64,000 nucleotides of DNA. Source: Allantophomopsis cytisporea (lineage: Eukaryota > Ascomycota > Leotiomycetes > Phacidiales > Phacidiaceae). The notes under the pieces are model-generated. The model did no database searches, was not told the DNA's origin, and saw nothing but the letters and a program-made list of their open reading frames with translations. Below, piece by piece: positions 1 to 12,136 of this stretch (its first letter is position 1; every line of letters begins with the position of its first letter). The translations under genes were made by a program, and so were the position numbers. The stretch covers positions 558,001-622,000 of the forward strand of contig CP103021.1 in NCBI GenBank assembly GCA_024752435.1, read 5' to 3'.

Positions 1-1500
1 TTAAGTACAAAGGCGCCCACACCTACTCTCGGATTCATATTTGCTGGATTAGTATTAAAAGACGTCGTCTTGGACTGGGTTCTTGCACTCAGGATGGAGA
101 ATGCCGCACGTCGTTCCTTTAAGGTCGAGATATGAAGACCAGTCAAGACATGAAGGCAAGGCAGATTCCTTGGACTAGCTCGGCTCAATGTGCGAAATAG
201 CATATCTCATATCTCATATCTCATATCTCATGAGGCATAATCGCAGGCTCTCCGTCGTTCGTGCCTTTCCGTTTTACTAAGGTAGGCAAGCGGCGTTACG
301 GCGTGTAAACCTCGCTAGCGTCCGACTGAGCCTCCACTACACAGCCTCCGACCATGCTGTTGTCAACCGAGTATTCCAGTACGAACTCAATTGATGGGGC
401 ACTTTTTTATGATGTAACATCAAGGGCCATAGCACAGAGTGGAAAACTATATGGCTCAAACATATTACATGATATGTAAGAAATGCTTTGTTTGGTCATA
501 GCCCAACTCCTCTTACATGCAAGGCAGACAGATCATACTTGAGGTCAAGTCTAAAGACCTTGGGTATTGCCGGTAGATGCATGCACGATTAGTACGTGGA
601 TGGCATCGAGCATGAAATACGGTGTGGAAAAACTGAAGATGCAACGTTCCGCGCATGAGTACTTGTGATATTAACGTCTTGGATTTTGTATCTTACAAAT
701 CTTTCCAAGACTTACTGATTGAGCTTAATGTTACATCGTGCATCTCATCTTTTCAAGTGCTGTCATTCGATATTGATTGAGCAACTCTCCTCCAAAAGAT
801 GGTTTCTCGGTCGTTCAGAAGCTTATAGTGGATCGGGGAATGTACATCATCTTCAACCATGTGAGTCATGGAAGAAATCAAGTTCTAATCCATCTCGTCT
901 TTTGTCGACGTCGAGCATAGACCCTTAAATTCTCAATCCGAGTCTGCCTCGGGTAGCCATCCGATAGCTATGACGCATTGTACTTGAATCATGTTCCCAG
1001 CACGACGTTCATGAGTTCAGAAAAGGAGCTATTGATTGGCGGGCAAATTCAAAAACCCCGAGCCGCTTGTACATGAAGAATACAGCATATCAAGTGAAGT
1101 GGGTTTGACTATAGCGTAAGCTTCCGCTCAATCTTTGCTGACTAGAATCGTTTTTGATAGGACACGTGGGAGAGCCTTAGAATCTGTCTAACTCAACAGC
1201 CCTCATAAGCGATGTCATCCAAACTGTCCAACGAACAATCGCATCTCAGCTCTAGATAGCTGTCAAATGCTAAATGGCTATATGGCTTTGATTACACCGC
1301 ACAACAACTCTCAACAAAGGTACAGTTCTCAACAGCTCTCTGCCTCTCGGAATAAAACAGTTACAATGCCTAAATCCACACAGCATATCATGGAATATTT
1401 GAGAGAGTATTGTCTCAAGAATAGTCCAGTAACGATACCCCTGTTCTGCTGCACCAACTCCCCATTCACCCAGAAAGTCTTCTGTTCCCAAAGACTCTCC
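1..1500. other. left-edge stretch without a supported gene
   Basis: Only short open frames with no recognisable domain or splice continuity occur here. Apart from a small ATCTCAT tandem repeat at 204-231, I see nothing in it. It lies 3' of the first minus-strand gene and so may hold its terminator region. Confidence 0.6.
204..231. repeat. 7-bp tandem repeat (ATCTCAT), four copies
   Basis: Four head-to-tail copies of ATCTCAT are visible directly. This is a simple repeat in non-coding sequence. Confidence 0.85.
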
Positions 1501-2910
1501 TTATGCATTCTTTGCATTGTCCCAAGTGCGAAAGCCAAGAACGATACCACGAAATTCTTTGTGGCGATGAACGAAACACTCCACCGGAATAGGCTCATCA
1601 CGAAGTGGTATATCCGAAAATGGCCTCGAAAGATGCCAACTGACAGTTACCCTTCCCATACTAAGTCCTACATTGTTCTCTGAAAAGTGCATCTCTGCTT
1701 CATGTCGGTTTCTTGGAGGACAGATTTGATGGTCCAACCGATCTGCTAATCCTTTTGATATTAGATTAAAGCCGAGTTCAGGATCAAAATACAGTGGGTA
1801 TCGGTGTGGGCCTGAAAACGCATCAAAGCGCTGAACCTCTTTCCTATGTGGCAAGCTGTCCAGGTATTTCAAAGTTGCTTCGTCACAAGGAGCTATCTCA
1901 GTCGCTTGTTGATTGATGCCTCGGTCTGCAACGCGTGGCTCCTTGGTCCTCGAAGAGGTCCTCGAAGAACGTGGAGATTCTGTCACGGGCACCGAAGACC
2001 GAGTAGACGCAGTTGTACCTGGAGGTGTCGGAAAGGTGTATCGGGATGAAGGCGTCGTCACTGACGAGGAACTGCATCGTCCATTTGCTCCAGGTCGTGA
2101 AACCCTGGCCATGTTGGACGAGTCTCTTCGAGAGCGATGTTGGCTCGGAGTCAGAGGTACAGACGATTCGGTGTCGATTCCCGCCTGGGTGGGCACTGGC
2201 GCTCTCTTGATTTGCTCTTTGAGTCCATCAATAACGGTTATAATCTTCTCAAGTTCCTCCAGGAACTCTGGAACTTCGATATTTTCCGGTCCCATATCGC
2301 GCATCTGGCGCTCTGTGATCAACAAATCGTGCTCAGAGACTCTGATATCATTCTGAAGGCGTATCCTTCGTAGTCATTTAGCTAAAAGAAAGAGCCGTAG
2401 GTCATGGACGGCTTACCCTTCAAGACTAGACCACTTCCCCTCCTTCTTAAGCAAGTAAAGCGTCACGGAAGCAGTCACCAGGTTCAAGCTTGCCTTGACA
2501 CTGTTCATTCTCACGCCAAGAGAGTCCACATGCATCTTCATCTTCTTGAAGTGCCATTGGACACGGCACATGAGGGAAAGTTTGCCTCTCACATCCAAGT
2601 CGGGTATCAACCGCTTGACGCTCTGAACTATCTGTTCGGACTGATTATTCAATACATAGATGAGCTGGTGACTATGAATATATTGGAAAATATCCTTGGA
2701 GGTCTCTGGTGTTTCACAATGGCGTTCCAGGCTTAGTTTCGCAAATTCGATCACCTCGGAGAAGATTTGCACTTCATCAGCGAAGTATTCATGGTCATCC
2801 CGTGCAGATTCGTCATTGGCTATATCATATAAAACTTTTGCTAATTTGCCAGTCGCAGTGGCTATACTACCAATTGTTGCGATAGCTGCAATAACAGAAA
2901 AGGGATCCAT
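1501..2910 (-). CDS. fungal STAND-type N-terminal domain protein with degenerate retropepsin-like C-terminus
   Basis: I join two exons, 2910-2417 and 2341-1501, across a 75-nt intron (donor GTAAGC, acceptor ATATCAG) that keeps frame, giving about 444 residues. The first 80 or so residues begin MDPFSVIAAIATIGSIA, the signature of the small helical domain found at the N-terminus of many fungal NACHT/NLR-like proteins. It is followed by helices with charged heptads. No P-loop follows; instead there is a Ser/Thr/Arg-rich linker and a C-terminal module with the pattern LYFDPELGFNLISKGLADRL, then VTVSW and GIVLG. That spacing resembles retropepsin-like folds, but the catalytic DT/SG is replaced by DPE. 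Family knowledge suggests a signalling or adaptor role; the protease likeness is my inference. Confidence 0.65.
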
Positions 2911-3692
2911 ATCAAGATGTCGATGATAATCTAAAGTGAAAGTTTGTGTGCTAATTCATGAGAGTGCATACACAACAAAAAAAAGAAAAGAAAAAAAAGG
3001 GGAAAATATTGAGAATTTATTCAAGGGAAGTGAGCAAGGCTGACAGACAGCTTTTCTACACCGCAACACTATTCATCTGCTGTGGTGCTGTTGGACTGGA
3101 TCAGGCTGTGCGGGGTAGAAGCCTCACTATTTAAACTTTTGTATGTGCTACTCACATGAAATGTTGAAGTTGACTCGGCCTTGTTGGACATTATTCGAGG
3201 CAGTGAGGTTGACCGCTCACTGTAAGAGTGGTCATGACTTTCTGATAAGCGTAAGCAAGGATTCTTCGAATAGGAAGCTGTAAAAGAGATCTTACAAATT
3301 TGGTAGATTTATATCACAGATGTAGCCAATGAAAATTTTATAAGGGATAGAACAGAGGCCAATTATACAGATGAAGTGATTTAGCTCTTATTCAAAAGAT
3401 ATAATCTAGGAAGCAGGGCAATTGGGACTTGAGATAGAAGACTTGATGTACGATTCGATTCGATCCATATTTCTACTCCACTATCCTCGTACCTTACATA
3501 TCAAATCATGACCCACTCCAAAGAAGAAACTTATCCCGTTCCAAAGCCGTTGAGAGCAAGTGAGTGAACAGGCCAGAAAACTATGTATTACTCAGAACAT
3601 GCAAAGCGCAGTGTCTACTTTATGTATTTGTATGGTATCTAATGACAATGCGTCTATAAAACAAAGCAGATGGCTGTTGCTACACAAGATGA
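2911..3692. other. intergenic, 782 nt
   Basis: It holds the promoter side of the minus-strand gene ending at 2910 and the 3' flank of the gene stopping at 3693. A purine-rich A/G run lies at about 2978-3005. No coding frame is supported. Confidence 0.6.
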
Positions 3693-5480
3693 TCAAAACA
3701 CATAGGGGTATAAATGCTCCCTTTCATACGTTTCGTCCACATCCTTCAAATCTTCCTTCTCATCAGCAGCCACTAGACCCCTCATAATCCTTGTATCTTT
3801 GAGGATTTTCCCGAAAGGTTCCCTCTGCAAACATCCCCAGCGGCCCTTCATCCTCAGCGGATCTTCCACCGTCATAGTCAAAGCCAAGTCGCGCTCATAA
3901 AGAATCTGTGCTTCGGCCCATCGCCGTGCTGACCTGTTGTGCCTAAGTAGGGCCACCAGAAGCTCGTTCTTCATCAGCAACATATTCAGTGTCAATCTAT
4001 CGCGGGCCTTCTTGACTTTCGATTGACGTTGGACGCGTTCCAACCAACGCATTTCCTTGAGCCACCCTAGACGGTCTACCAATTGGGCTCTTGCTCTCTC
4101 GACGCGTTCCATGTAGATCTTGAGGGCCGATATTAGACGGTCATGCCATAAGAGTGTGAACTCTGAGGTGTCGTAATCGCCTAGTTGATTCATGAGCTTT
4201 GCACCTGCCCAGATCAGCTTTGTGATGTCTGTCGTCGGAATGCGTGTTTTGTGCGCAACGATTTGGTGAAGCAAGGCAACTGAATTCCAAAGGCTCTTGT
4301 AGGTCTCGAGAGACACAGATTCAGGGGACTTGCTGCCCGGAGATACAGGGGAGGTGTTGATTTTCGACCAGATGTTCTGCATCTGACCTGGAGAGGTAAA
4401 ATGCTGGTAGCAATTATAGAGGTCAACAGCGCTTGGACAGTCCCACCCTCTATCTTCGAGAAAGCCGTCTTCTTTTTGTAGGAACTTGAAACAGGATAAT
4501 TCCAGAAGGTGTTGTAGTATAGTGAGCGCCATTTGCTCCATGGGATATGGCAGTGGAGCTGGATCATGTCGAACATCCAGATATGTGAAGTTGATAAACG
4601 TTGACATTGCTTCATGATAGTCCATATCGATATCACCTAATCTCTGTCAGTCAAGTTCCCAACCTTTAAAAGAGCACCGACTTCTAATTCTTGCACCTGG
4701 TTTTCCACCACTGCCAAATTCATGCGCGAGAGATTCTGCTCCTTGTGGAAGGTTTACTACATCTTTTTGATGCGTTCCCTCAACGTTTTGACGAGTGCGA
4801 TGCACAGGTCTGAACTGATTGCCATGCTGAAGGAGTCCTCTGTCCAACATCTCATCATCTATCAATCCTAGCACAAGGCCAGTAACATCATTTTTACTGT
4901 ACATTTCAGGGCGTTTTGTGATCTCAGGCCTCGAGGCTTCGACAATTTCTCGTGCTACTTTCCACTCCTCAGCCAAGTGTCTTTGACGCATGTCGACAAG
5001 CGTGCGAAATTTGTCTGAGTTTCTTATTGCATAGTATACGCCGTTGATTGCCCATCTATGTTTTCGCGTGACAGCTTTCTGGATCACCCTAGACAGGTTT
5101 TTGTTATCGTGTGGCTCATTATATCTTGGTAATTGAGCTGCTTCCATCATGTAGTCCTTTGCTTCTTGCGGTTCAATTGCCGTGCCAGATTGCACTGCTT
5201 CGAATTGTCGTAGCTCATCTGCTATCGACAGGAGTTCCTCATCCTCCGAGTGGGTCTTTGCTTCTTCAACGTATTGTCGCAGCTCAGATGCAGCGTGAGC
5301 CTCGCTATCTTCAAGCTTTTGTAATTTAGCTACATATCGTGGATCTTTAAATGGACTTGGTTTCTCATTGAAACTTTGTGCGCTGGAAAGATGGCGAGGA
5401 AAAGGTTGTCTACGCGGGTTTGTGGTACGTGGAAGGCGAAATCGTGGCAGGAAAGTCGCTCTGAATGATTGGGGAAGCAT
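3693..5480 (-). CDS. predicted mitochondrial protein of unknown function
   Basis: Two open frames separated by 21 nt become one 575-residue protein if a 60-nt intron at 4637-4696 (donor GTGCAA, branch ACTGAC, acceptor GATTAG) is removed. Exons are 5480-4697 and 4636-3693, and the junction reads GGKPG-DIDMDYHEAM in frame. The N-terminus is rich in Arg, Ser, Thr and Phe with no acidic residue for over 30 residues, which fits a mitochondrial presequence. The middle is strongly helical and charged (residues about 40-200). The C-terminal half has an Arg/Glu helix run near ERVERARAQL that may be coiled coil. I do not recognise the family. The donor GTGCAA is not the best consensus, so two separate genes remain possible, but the 21-nt gap makes that unlikely. 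Confidence 0.65.
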
Positions 5481-6907
5481 CGTGAGTATGAGTATTCATC
5501 TATAAGTTATCGCGATCTGGAACGTCAAATTAGCTATGAATATTGATTTAGAACAATTGGAGGTGCTGCTCTCACCAGAACGCGATGAAGAGGGTTAGAT
5601 GTTGAGGAGAGCTGGTTCATTAATATTCATAAGAAAGCTTTTACTTAGATTTCCGAGTACTCTCGGTACCTTGCCTGCACCGCTGTCCATATGTTGTTAA
5701 CTAAGGTATGGCGGCTGAATCGGTGCCGAAAAGGCACTTCACATCGGGTATCCAGATCAGGTCTTCCCCTCTCTCAAGGTTTGTTAGGTAAGTACCGAGG
5801 AAAGCTCATAATGGACTCATGCAACGATCGCGTGAGCTTTGGTAGTTAAATGTCAACGGTCGGAAAACGCCCCAAAAAAGAGGATGCGACTCCACATATT
5901 TTAGATTGTCTGGGACGATGTTACATCAAGTGAAGTACGCATAGCGAAATAGTCGCGCTGATGATACTTTTACACCTCATTCAGTACTGTAAGTCTTTGC
6001 CACGTCGTGCGTGCTTCCTGAACACTTCAGCAACACTGGAGATGCTCCGTAAGGACCTCCAGGAAAATACATATGTAGATCTCCCTTCCCCGCCAACTAA
6101 CGAGTAACTAGTAAGTTTCGACCCACTAAACTCTACGGGCCAGAGCCGACGCGGGACACAGACCATGTCTCGTCAGCGCACTGTCACCAACGTAATCTCG
6201 ACGTACTCCGAATTTGAATACCGTGCTCAGACTCTGCTGATGACTTCCTCCAGCTACGTCTTTTGTTTCATTCGTTTTCTTTTCTTTACCTACTGGAACA
6301 CAGCATTGTCTCTCTACAGACAGTTTGGAGAGAAGAATTTGAGTTTGAACGCAATTCAAGTTGCCGGACCTGGTCAGCGAATGTTAAGTGAACGCACAGG
6401 AAAACGAATCATACTTGATTGTCGATTATAGCTCGGGTTCACAATTCGCTACAGGGAACCAGAACAACGAAGAGGATAAAAAGCCTGAAAACTCACGCAG
6501 CTGCATGTTCACAGCTCGTGTTGTAGCATTTGTTGAGGGACCAGATCAATGAAGTGAGCCTTACGCATGTGCCTCTTGTTGGACGTTGAACTTTATAAGA
6601 TTTGTTGACTTGACATATATTATCTTGTCTATACTGCTGTGCATCAAAAATGAGCCTGGGCTTTCTCTCACACCATATACACGAAATCTGACAGGCCTTT
6701 CAATCAAGTTCTTTCACTTGTCGAATAACTATGCATTCCATGTTTGTATCATCCCTTGCCATGTGTGTACATCTGAGCAAAATCGAACCTCTTTGGTTTT
6801 CCATCGCCTTCAATGAAAGATGATGCTTCCGTATACATTTCTTCGCTCATCCTACTGCCCATTAGCTACAAAGATTCCTCCTGATACGATGTGTAGCTAG
6901 ATATATA
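5481..6907. other. intergenic, about 1.4 kb
   Basis: Several short frames on both strands (for example 6165-6431 plus and 6126-6359 minus) overlap each other and show no family resemblance. It separates the mitochondrial-protein promoter from the 3' end of the NLR gene. No repeat or RNA gene was recognised. Confidence 0.55.
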
Positions 6908-9900
6908 CTAACCTGATGGTAGATTAGCTCTTACAAGCCTCCTCGTTATTCGCTGCACGAGACGTCGCCCTCCCTTCTTCCCTTCTGTCTTTTTCTGTCC
7001 AGTTTCTACTGAGGCAGTCGAGATCACTGTTAGTGTCGAGGGAGCTGGTCTATCGAGAGATAAAGTTTTGGAATTATGATGGGATTCTCTGGCCACCGTT
7101 TCGGTAAACTGAGTATCTTCAAGTTTTTTGGTATGAGACGGGTTTTCTTTGCCAACCTTCGCTCGCCCGTACATCTGCTCAGCTTCGGTCAGCTTCCCTT
7201 GGTCAGTATAGAGGCGCTCGAGATTAGTAACTGTCTCTAGTGTAGACGGGTGCGTAGATCCAAGAGCTATCTCTTTTCCCTTTAGCGCCCGGTTATACAT
7301 CTGCTCAGCTTCGGCGAGCTTCCCCTGGTTAGCGTAGAGGATGCCGAAGTTATTGACTGTATCTAGTGTAGATAGGTGCGTAGATCCAAGAGCCATCTCT
7401 GTTCCCTTTAGCGCCCGGTTATACATCTGTTCAGCTTCGGTGAGCTTCCCTTGGGTCGTAAAAACACTTCCTATATTACCAAGTATCCAAGCGTATGGGT
7501 CATCACTATTTGTTTGACTCGCGTCCATCCAAGGATCTTTCAGGGCCCAGTAGAAAACCTGCAGACTGTGTGGTAACAATCGTCTCACCACGTTCCAATA
7601 CTGAACTTCAGACTCTGGAGGTACTAATGATGCTACTATACCCATCGCTACTCTTAAAAGCTCCGTTTTTTCGCAGTTTACTAATAATTGGTAGCACCAT
7701 TTATGCAGTACAGCATGCATTGAATAGCTCGAGGTCTCTTCTTTGGCATCAACAAGTGAATAGCGGGTGAGAATTCTTAGAGTAGTTGAGAATTTGAGCT
7801 CGTTCTCGGTAATTTGGAGTAGCCAAGCAGGTACATTCATCGTATCCTGAAGATCGGGCGCAGTAGCAAGAAGGCCGTACCAGAGTTCACCAGAATCTAG
7901 AAAAGCCCATAGTTTGAGGAGATTCGCAGCTCCCTCACTCTGCATTTTTACTTGCTCATACGAAATTTTCCACGTTGTCAGGATGGTTCTGTCAGAGTAC
8001 TCTTCTAGTGGGAAGTAGTCTTGTTCTTGCATCATGTCCTTCCAAGTATTGTCGTAGTGCTTGACAAAGGTGGAAACAGCGATGTTTGTCTCTCGTAGAT
8101 ATGAACCGGCTTGTGTAAGGGCTAAGGGAAGACCTTGAAGACGATCAAGAATCAGATCATAATCTAAGGACCACATATGTTAACCGGATATACTATCAGG
8201 CCATATTTCTCCGAGTAGTAGTATAATCTTACCTGTGAAAGAATTTCCGGAAGTATTTTGGAGGATAGCCATTGCTTGCTCATTATCAACGACACCCAAC
8301 TTGAAACCAGATCCGTGTTGTCGCTGAAGGTGTGATAGCCGACTTGTAATTATGATAGACCCATGATCCGATGATGGGAAGAACATTTTGACATCGTACG
8401 CCTGCGGGTCGGGATGATCGCGGTCAACATTGTCAAGAACCAAAAGCCAGTGCTGATTGGAGGGAAGGGATAGCCACTGAAGGACACCTCTTGTAAGTAT
8501 CTCGGCATCTGCTTTGGGTTGTTGCAACGCCTCAATAGTCTCTGCATTCAATTCATTCTGTGGTAGTCTTCGTGCGACACTTGCGAAAGACTGATTCAAG
8601 ATGTCCTCAGAGGATCCGTTGAGCCAAAATACAGCACTGAATTTAGAATGATGCCTTCGAGTAAATTCAATAGCTAATTGAGTTTTCCCCATTCCACCCA
8701 AGCCATGAATCACATGTACTTTGCGTCGTCCAGGTTTCAAAGTTCCAGGATTAAAGAACTCCTCCAGTCGTTGAATCTCTATATCACGTCCAAGGAATTG
8801 ATTCACTAACGGAACTCCTCTCAGATCGTATGGAACTTGATGTTTAATCCTATCTAAGATGTATGTCAGATAATTGATAAATCTCATCTCAGTATTCTTC
8901 ATAGGAGAGTGTTTGGGACATGGATAATATATACTTTGAGACCGGGCCACAACCATCTCCGGTCCTGCTTCAATCATCTTTTTGATAACACCAGAGACGG
9001 TCTGATAATCTTCTTCTGTTGACTTCCCAAACTTGTTCATATTGAAATGGGTCCGCGATAGCGAATACTTCTCAGTGGATTCCGAAAGATCAAGACAGCC
9101 TGAGCTCTCGTTGACGACGAATCTCTTCAACTTTCATTAGCAATGACTAGAAAGAAAAAGTAGGTAGCGTACCATTCGATCTTTCTGACCAACAATACGG
9201 CCTACATTACTCGATTTCAACTCGTAGAAGCAGGCTATCTGGGCTTTATTCGCTCGTGTTCGTGTGTTTCCAAATTGATTCACTAGGTCCTGGAGGAACT
9301 CATTACCTGGCTCAAGTATACGCAGCACTTCTACTTCTAGGTCGTCCTCTTCGTATTCTGTCCGCGCAGCTTCAAGCATCTCGCTCAACTTCATGCCACC
9401 AGCACCTCTGAACGGAGTTCCAAAAAACACCAAGCCAGTTGTAGAGTCAAAGAGGCCTGGCCATTCGTCTTTGTTGTATTGTGCTTGAAGAAGTGCCTAT
9501 TTTCTCAGCGACGACTCAAGAGATAGAACTAGAATTTCAAACCTTTAAGACCACGAGTCCTCCAAAACAGTGGGCTATCATTATCATTGGACGGAAAGGA
9601 AAATCCTTTATAGCATTGTCATTATAGCTCAAACTTCTTGAAACTTCACTGATTATGTACTTCTCTTTCCCGCTTCAAGGACAGCAAAAAGCGAGTCGCA
9701 ACCGTAGAGGCTTTCTGACGGATTGCATCATTTCCAAACCACCTTGACTCATAGCCATATCGTAGTATTCGTGCATTTGAGGCTACGGATGGTAGCATAT
9801 TCTCCTCACTAAGCCAGTTTACATAGTGTGGAGCCTTCGGATCTGTGCTGATGTTTTTGCTCCAAGTATCATCTGGATGTGCTCCAATGCCATGGATTGC

Positions 9901-10108
9901 GACGATACTAAAATTTACCATGAGAAATATTCGACCTCAAAGAAGAGGGTATGCTTACTCGATGATCTGCGCTTGTGGCTCCGTTGATGCTAGCTTGGCT
10001 GGCTCGCGCAGGACTCGCAACCCAATATCATCGTCGGTAATGGCTCGAACCTACCGTTATGTGGGTTAGCGCAGCATTGACAATACTGTCTGTTTGACGA
10101 CTTACCAT
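6908..10108 (-). CDS. NLR-like protein: alpha/beta hydrolase - NB-ARC - TPR
   Basis: Seven exons (10108-10106, 10050-9959, 9907-9661, 9605-9543, 9496-9173, 9130-8233, 8163-6908) give about 960 residues; all six introns keep frame. Residues about 30-220 form a SesB/lipase-like alpha/beta hydrolase: AIHGIGAHPDDTW oxyanion region, then AHCFGG (residues 125-130), where Cys127 sits at the usual Ser nucleophile, and FFGTPFRG. NB-ARC follows: Walker A GLGGMGKT (386-393), Walker B LLVLDNVD (472-479), and GLPLAL (553-558). Three 42-residue TPR units occupy about 766-880, then a basic tail. Fungal proteins of this layout are STAND switches implicated in non-self recognition and regulated cell death; the role here is inferred. 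GTTAGT directly at the stop could be a donor for one more exon. Confidence 0.85.
7133..7456. repeat. 126-bp tandem repeats encoding TPR units
   Basis: The segments at 7259-7328 and 7385-7454 are offset by exactly 126 bp and differ at about 5 of 70 positions. A third, more diverged unit starts at 7133. Each encodes one 42-residue TPR with the core LTEAEQMYNRALKG. Similarity at the DNA level implies recent duplication or gene conversion. Confidence 0.85.
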
Positions 10109-10971
10109 GTTGTATGAAGCGTTGGATTAAAGCGGAATCAGGAGAAGCAACAACGAACGATGGAACTTTCGCGACAAAGATGGCATAATAGCCTTATCTT
10201 CGTGTGAGCCTAGCCCAGCTCTTTATTTCTGCAGATTCAGCTTACGGCTGAGCAACTAGGTAGCAAGCTGCACCACAAGGAACCCTGGAAAACCCCAGCC
10301 TTATTCTGTTCGGATTCCCTGCAGAACTCCAAATACTTGCAAAGCTAAGCCCATAACCAACCATTCTCAGCTTACTTTGGCTTTCTTGCAGGTGTCCTCT
10401 TGGTTCGATGTGAGAATTTCAAAAATTCAGTCTTGTTAAAGGGAGGAGTTTCATCTATTCATTACGATATATTGTATAAGTGTCAGTATTACATTGCTCT
10501 TGTCAGTTGTTGATAACAGAAAGTCATTAGTATGTCAGTGGTGGCGCCCGATAGCACGCCTGTTGGCTATTCGAATAAGTGTGCTTTCTATTTTATTGAG
10601 GGGGATTAAAAATTGTTTACGGAATCTGGAACCGGCATACTTTCCGTGGTTCTATTTGGATGGGGGTAAGGTAGACGTTTTGCAACATTGCACTTTTATC
10701 ATGATTCAAAGATAAAGGAGTAGTCTATGAATTCTCCTTCAAAAGTTCAGACAATGTAGGTGTACACATAATTTATCGAGATAGATAGCTATTGGCTTAC
10801 TTGATTCAAAGTAGTTTCTGGTAGCATAACACGTATGCTCTCTTGCTTTTAGAAGGTGCTAAACAGTACCTTTCAGGAAATCTTCCTTGTACTTGATTGT
10901 TGCTTCATTCTTATCAAGTCCAGCGTATCTTTGACTTCTTGCTGGAATTATGAGAATTTACTTAGAACAAC
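10109..10971. other. intergenic, 863 nt
   Basis: It contains the NLR promoter side and the 3' flank of the dioxygenase gene. A short plus-strand frame (10494-10715) has no recognisable feature. No regulatory motif is clear enough to call. Confidence 0.55.
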
Positions 10972-12136
10972 TTATGCTTGCTTTGCTATCGAACCTGGAT
11001 GATTGGGTCTTGCCAACCGCAATCTATTTGCATAGTACTCGCCAACATCGATCTCTTGATACTCCTGCCCATCGATCCTGCAGTTTGGCAAAACGGTAAC
11101 CTTCGCTTTCTCATTGGGGCTGAAGAAGAAGGGAATGCTATATCTGTCTTGGCCGGTATTTACCACCCTGTGCACAGTACTCTGCCATTTGTTGTTCGTC
11201 GTTTGCATCAAAAAGTCTCCAATGTTGACGACAAAGCTTCGCTCTACTGGTGGTGCGGGCACCCAGATCCCATTGCCATTCAAGACCTCGAGTCCAGGAT
11301 TTCGGTCTTGATTGACAAGTGTGAAACAGCTATAATCCGTGTGCGCTCCTATCCCGATGTCTGTATCCCCAACGGGTTGAGAAGGATAATGCAGTGGTCG
11401 CATACCAGTCAAGGGAAAAGAACACATGCTATCAAAATAGTCTTCGGGCATTTCGAGGGCTAGCGCAAATATGCGGAGAAGCTTGCGGGAGAACGAAAGA
11501 ATATGATGGTAGTACTCATACAACGCCTTCCGAAATTCGGGATTATTTTCTGGCCAGATATTCTTCTTAGGATATGGAATGTCAGACTTTGGCGCTTGCT
11601 GTTCTTCGTCTGTGCCATCGTCTCCCATGGTAAATGCCTCTTTCAGGTCTGAAGGGCTTGGTCAATACACGTTTTCTCTCTTAATTTTGAACTCTTAACT
11701 AACCCCCTCTACTTTTGGGATCCAACTTTGTTTCGAACAACGGCTCATAACCACGCATGAAGGGGCATTTGTGGATGTGTGTCTCCATTTTTGTTTCCTC
11801 ATCTTGTGCAAAAAATCTGGCTATGGATTCGAAAGTCGATTTGACAACTTCTTCAGGAATATCGTGATTCTTGGCGTAGAAAAACCCGACGTCTTGACAG
11901 GCTTTTCCGACTTGTATGGCTACCTTCTTGCGCTCGTCCAGAGAATCGGAGAACATTGGCCCCACATCAATTATGGGAATTTTATTGAAAGTAGATTTCG
12001 CATCGGGGCCTTCGAGAATAGGCCTCACTCCCGGCTTTCCTCCTGCGTGAAAATGCACCACCTGAATGTTATCAGTAGCTTCGTCATCCGATGCCCTAGG
12101 GAAAATTACCTTTGGGTCTTCTTGTACATGAGGCAT
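10972..12136 (-). CDS. 2-oxoglutarate/Fe(II)-dependent dioxygenase, isopenicillin-N-synthase-like
   Basis: Two exons (12136-11704 and 11648-10972; 55-nt intron GTTAGT...TTCAG) give 369 residues. I start at the ATG in front of PHVQED; the frame is open 12 nt further but without another ATG. The DIOX_N region starts with IPIIDVGPMF (near residue 50). The catalytic core carries the facial triad His247, Asp249 (AHTDYSCF) and His304 (TVHRVVN), plus the 2-oxoglutarate anchor Arg313 and Ser315 (RYS). The exon junction restores the family motif RGDLKEAF. These enzymes hydroxylate, desaturate or cyclise small molecules using Fe(II), O2 and 2-oxoglutarate. The substrate cannot be told and no biosynthetic cluster surrounds it. 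Length matches the family. Confidence 0.88.

Noticed and set aside
9646..9921. NLR start at the ATG at 9921
   Set aside because: That ATG falls within a predicted intron; the model starting at 10108 gives the conserved TDDDIGLRVL and DIVAIHGIGAH sequence.
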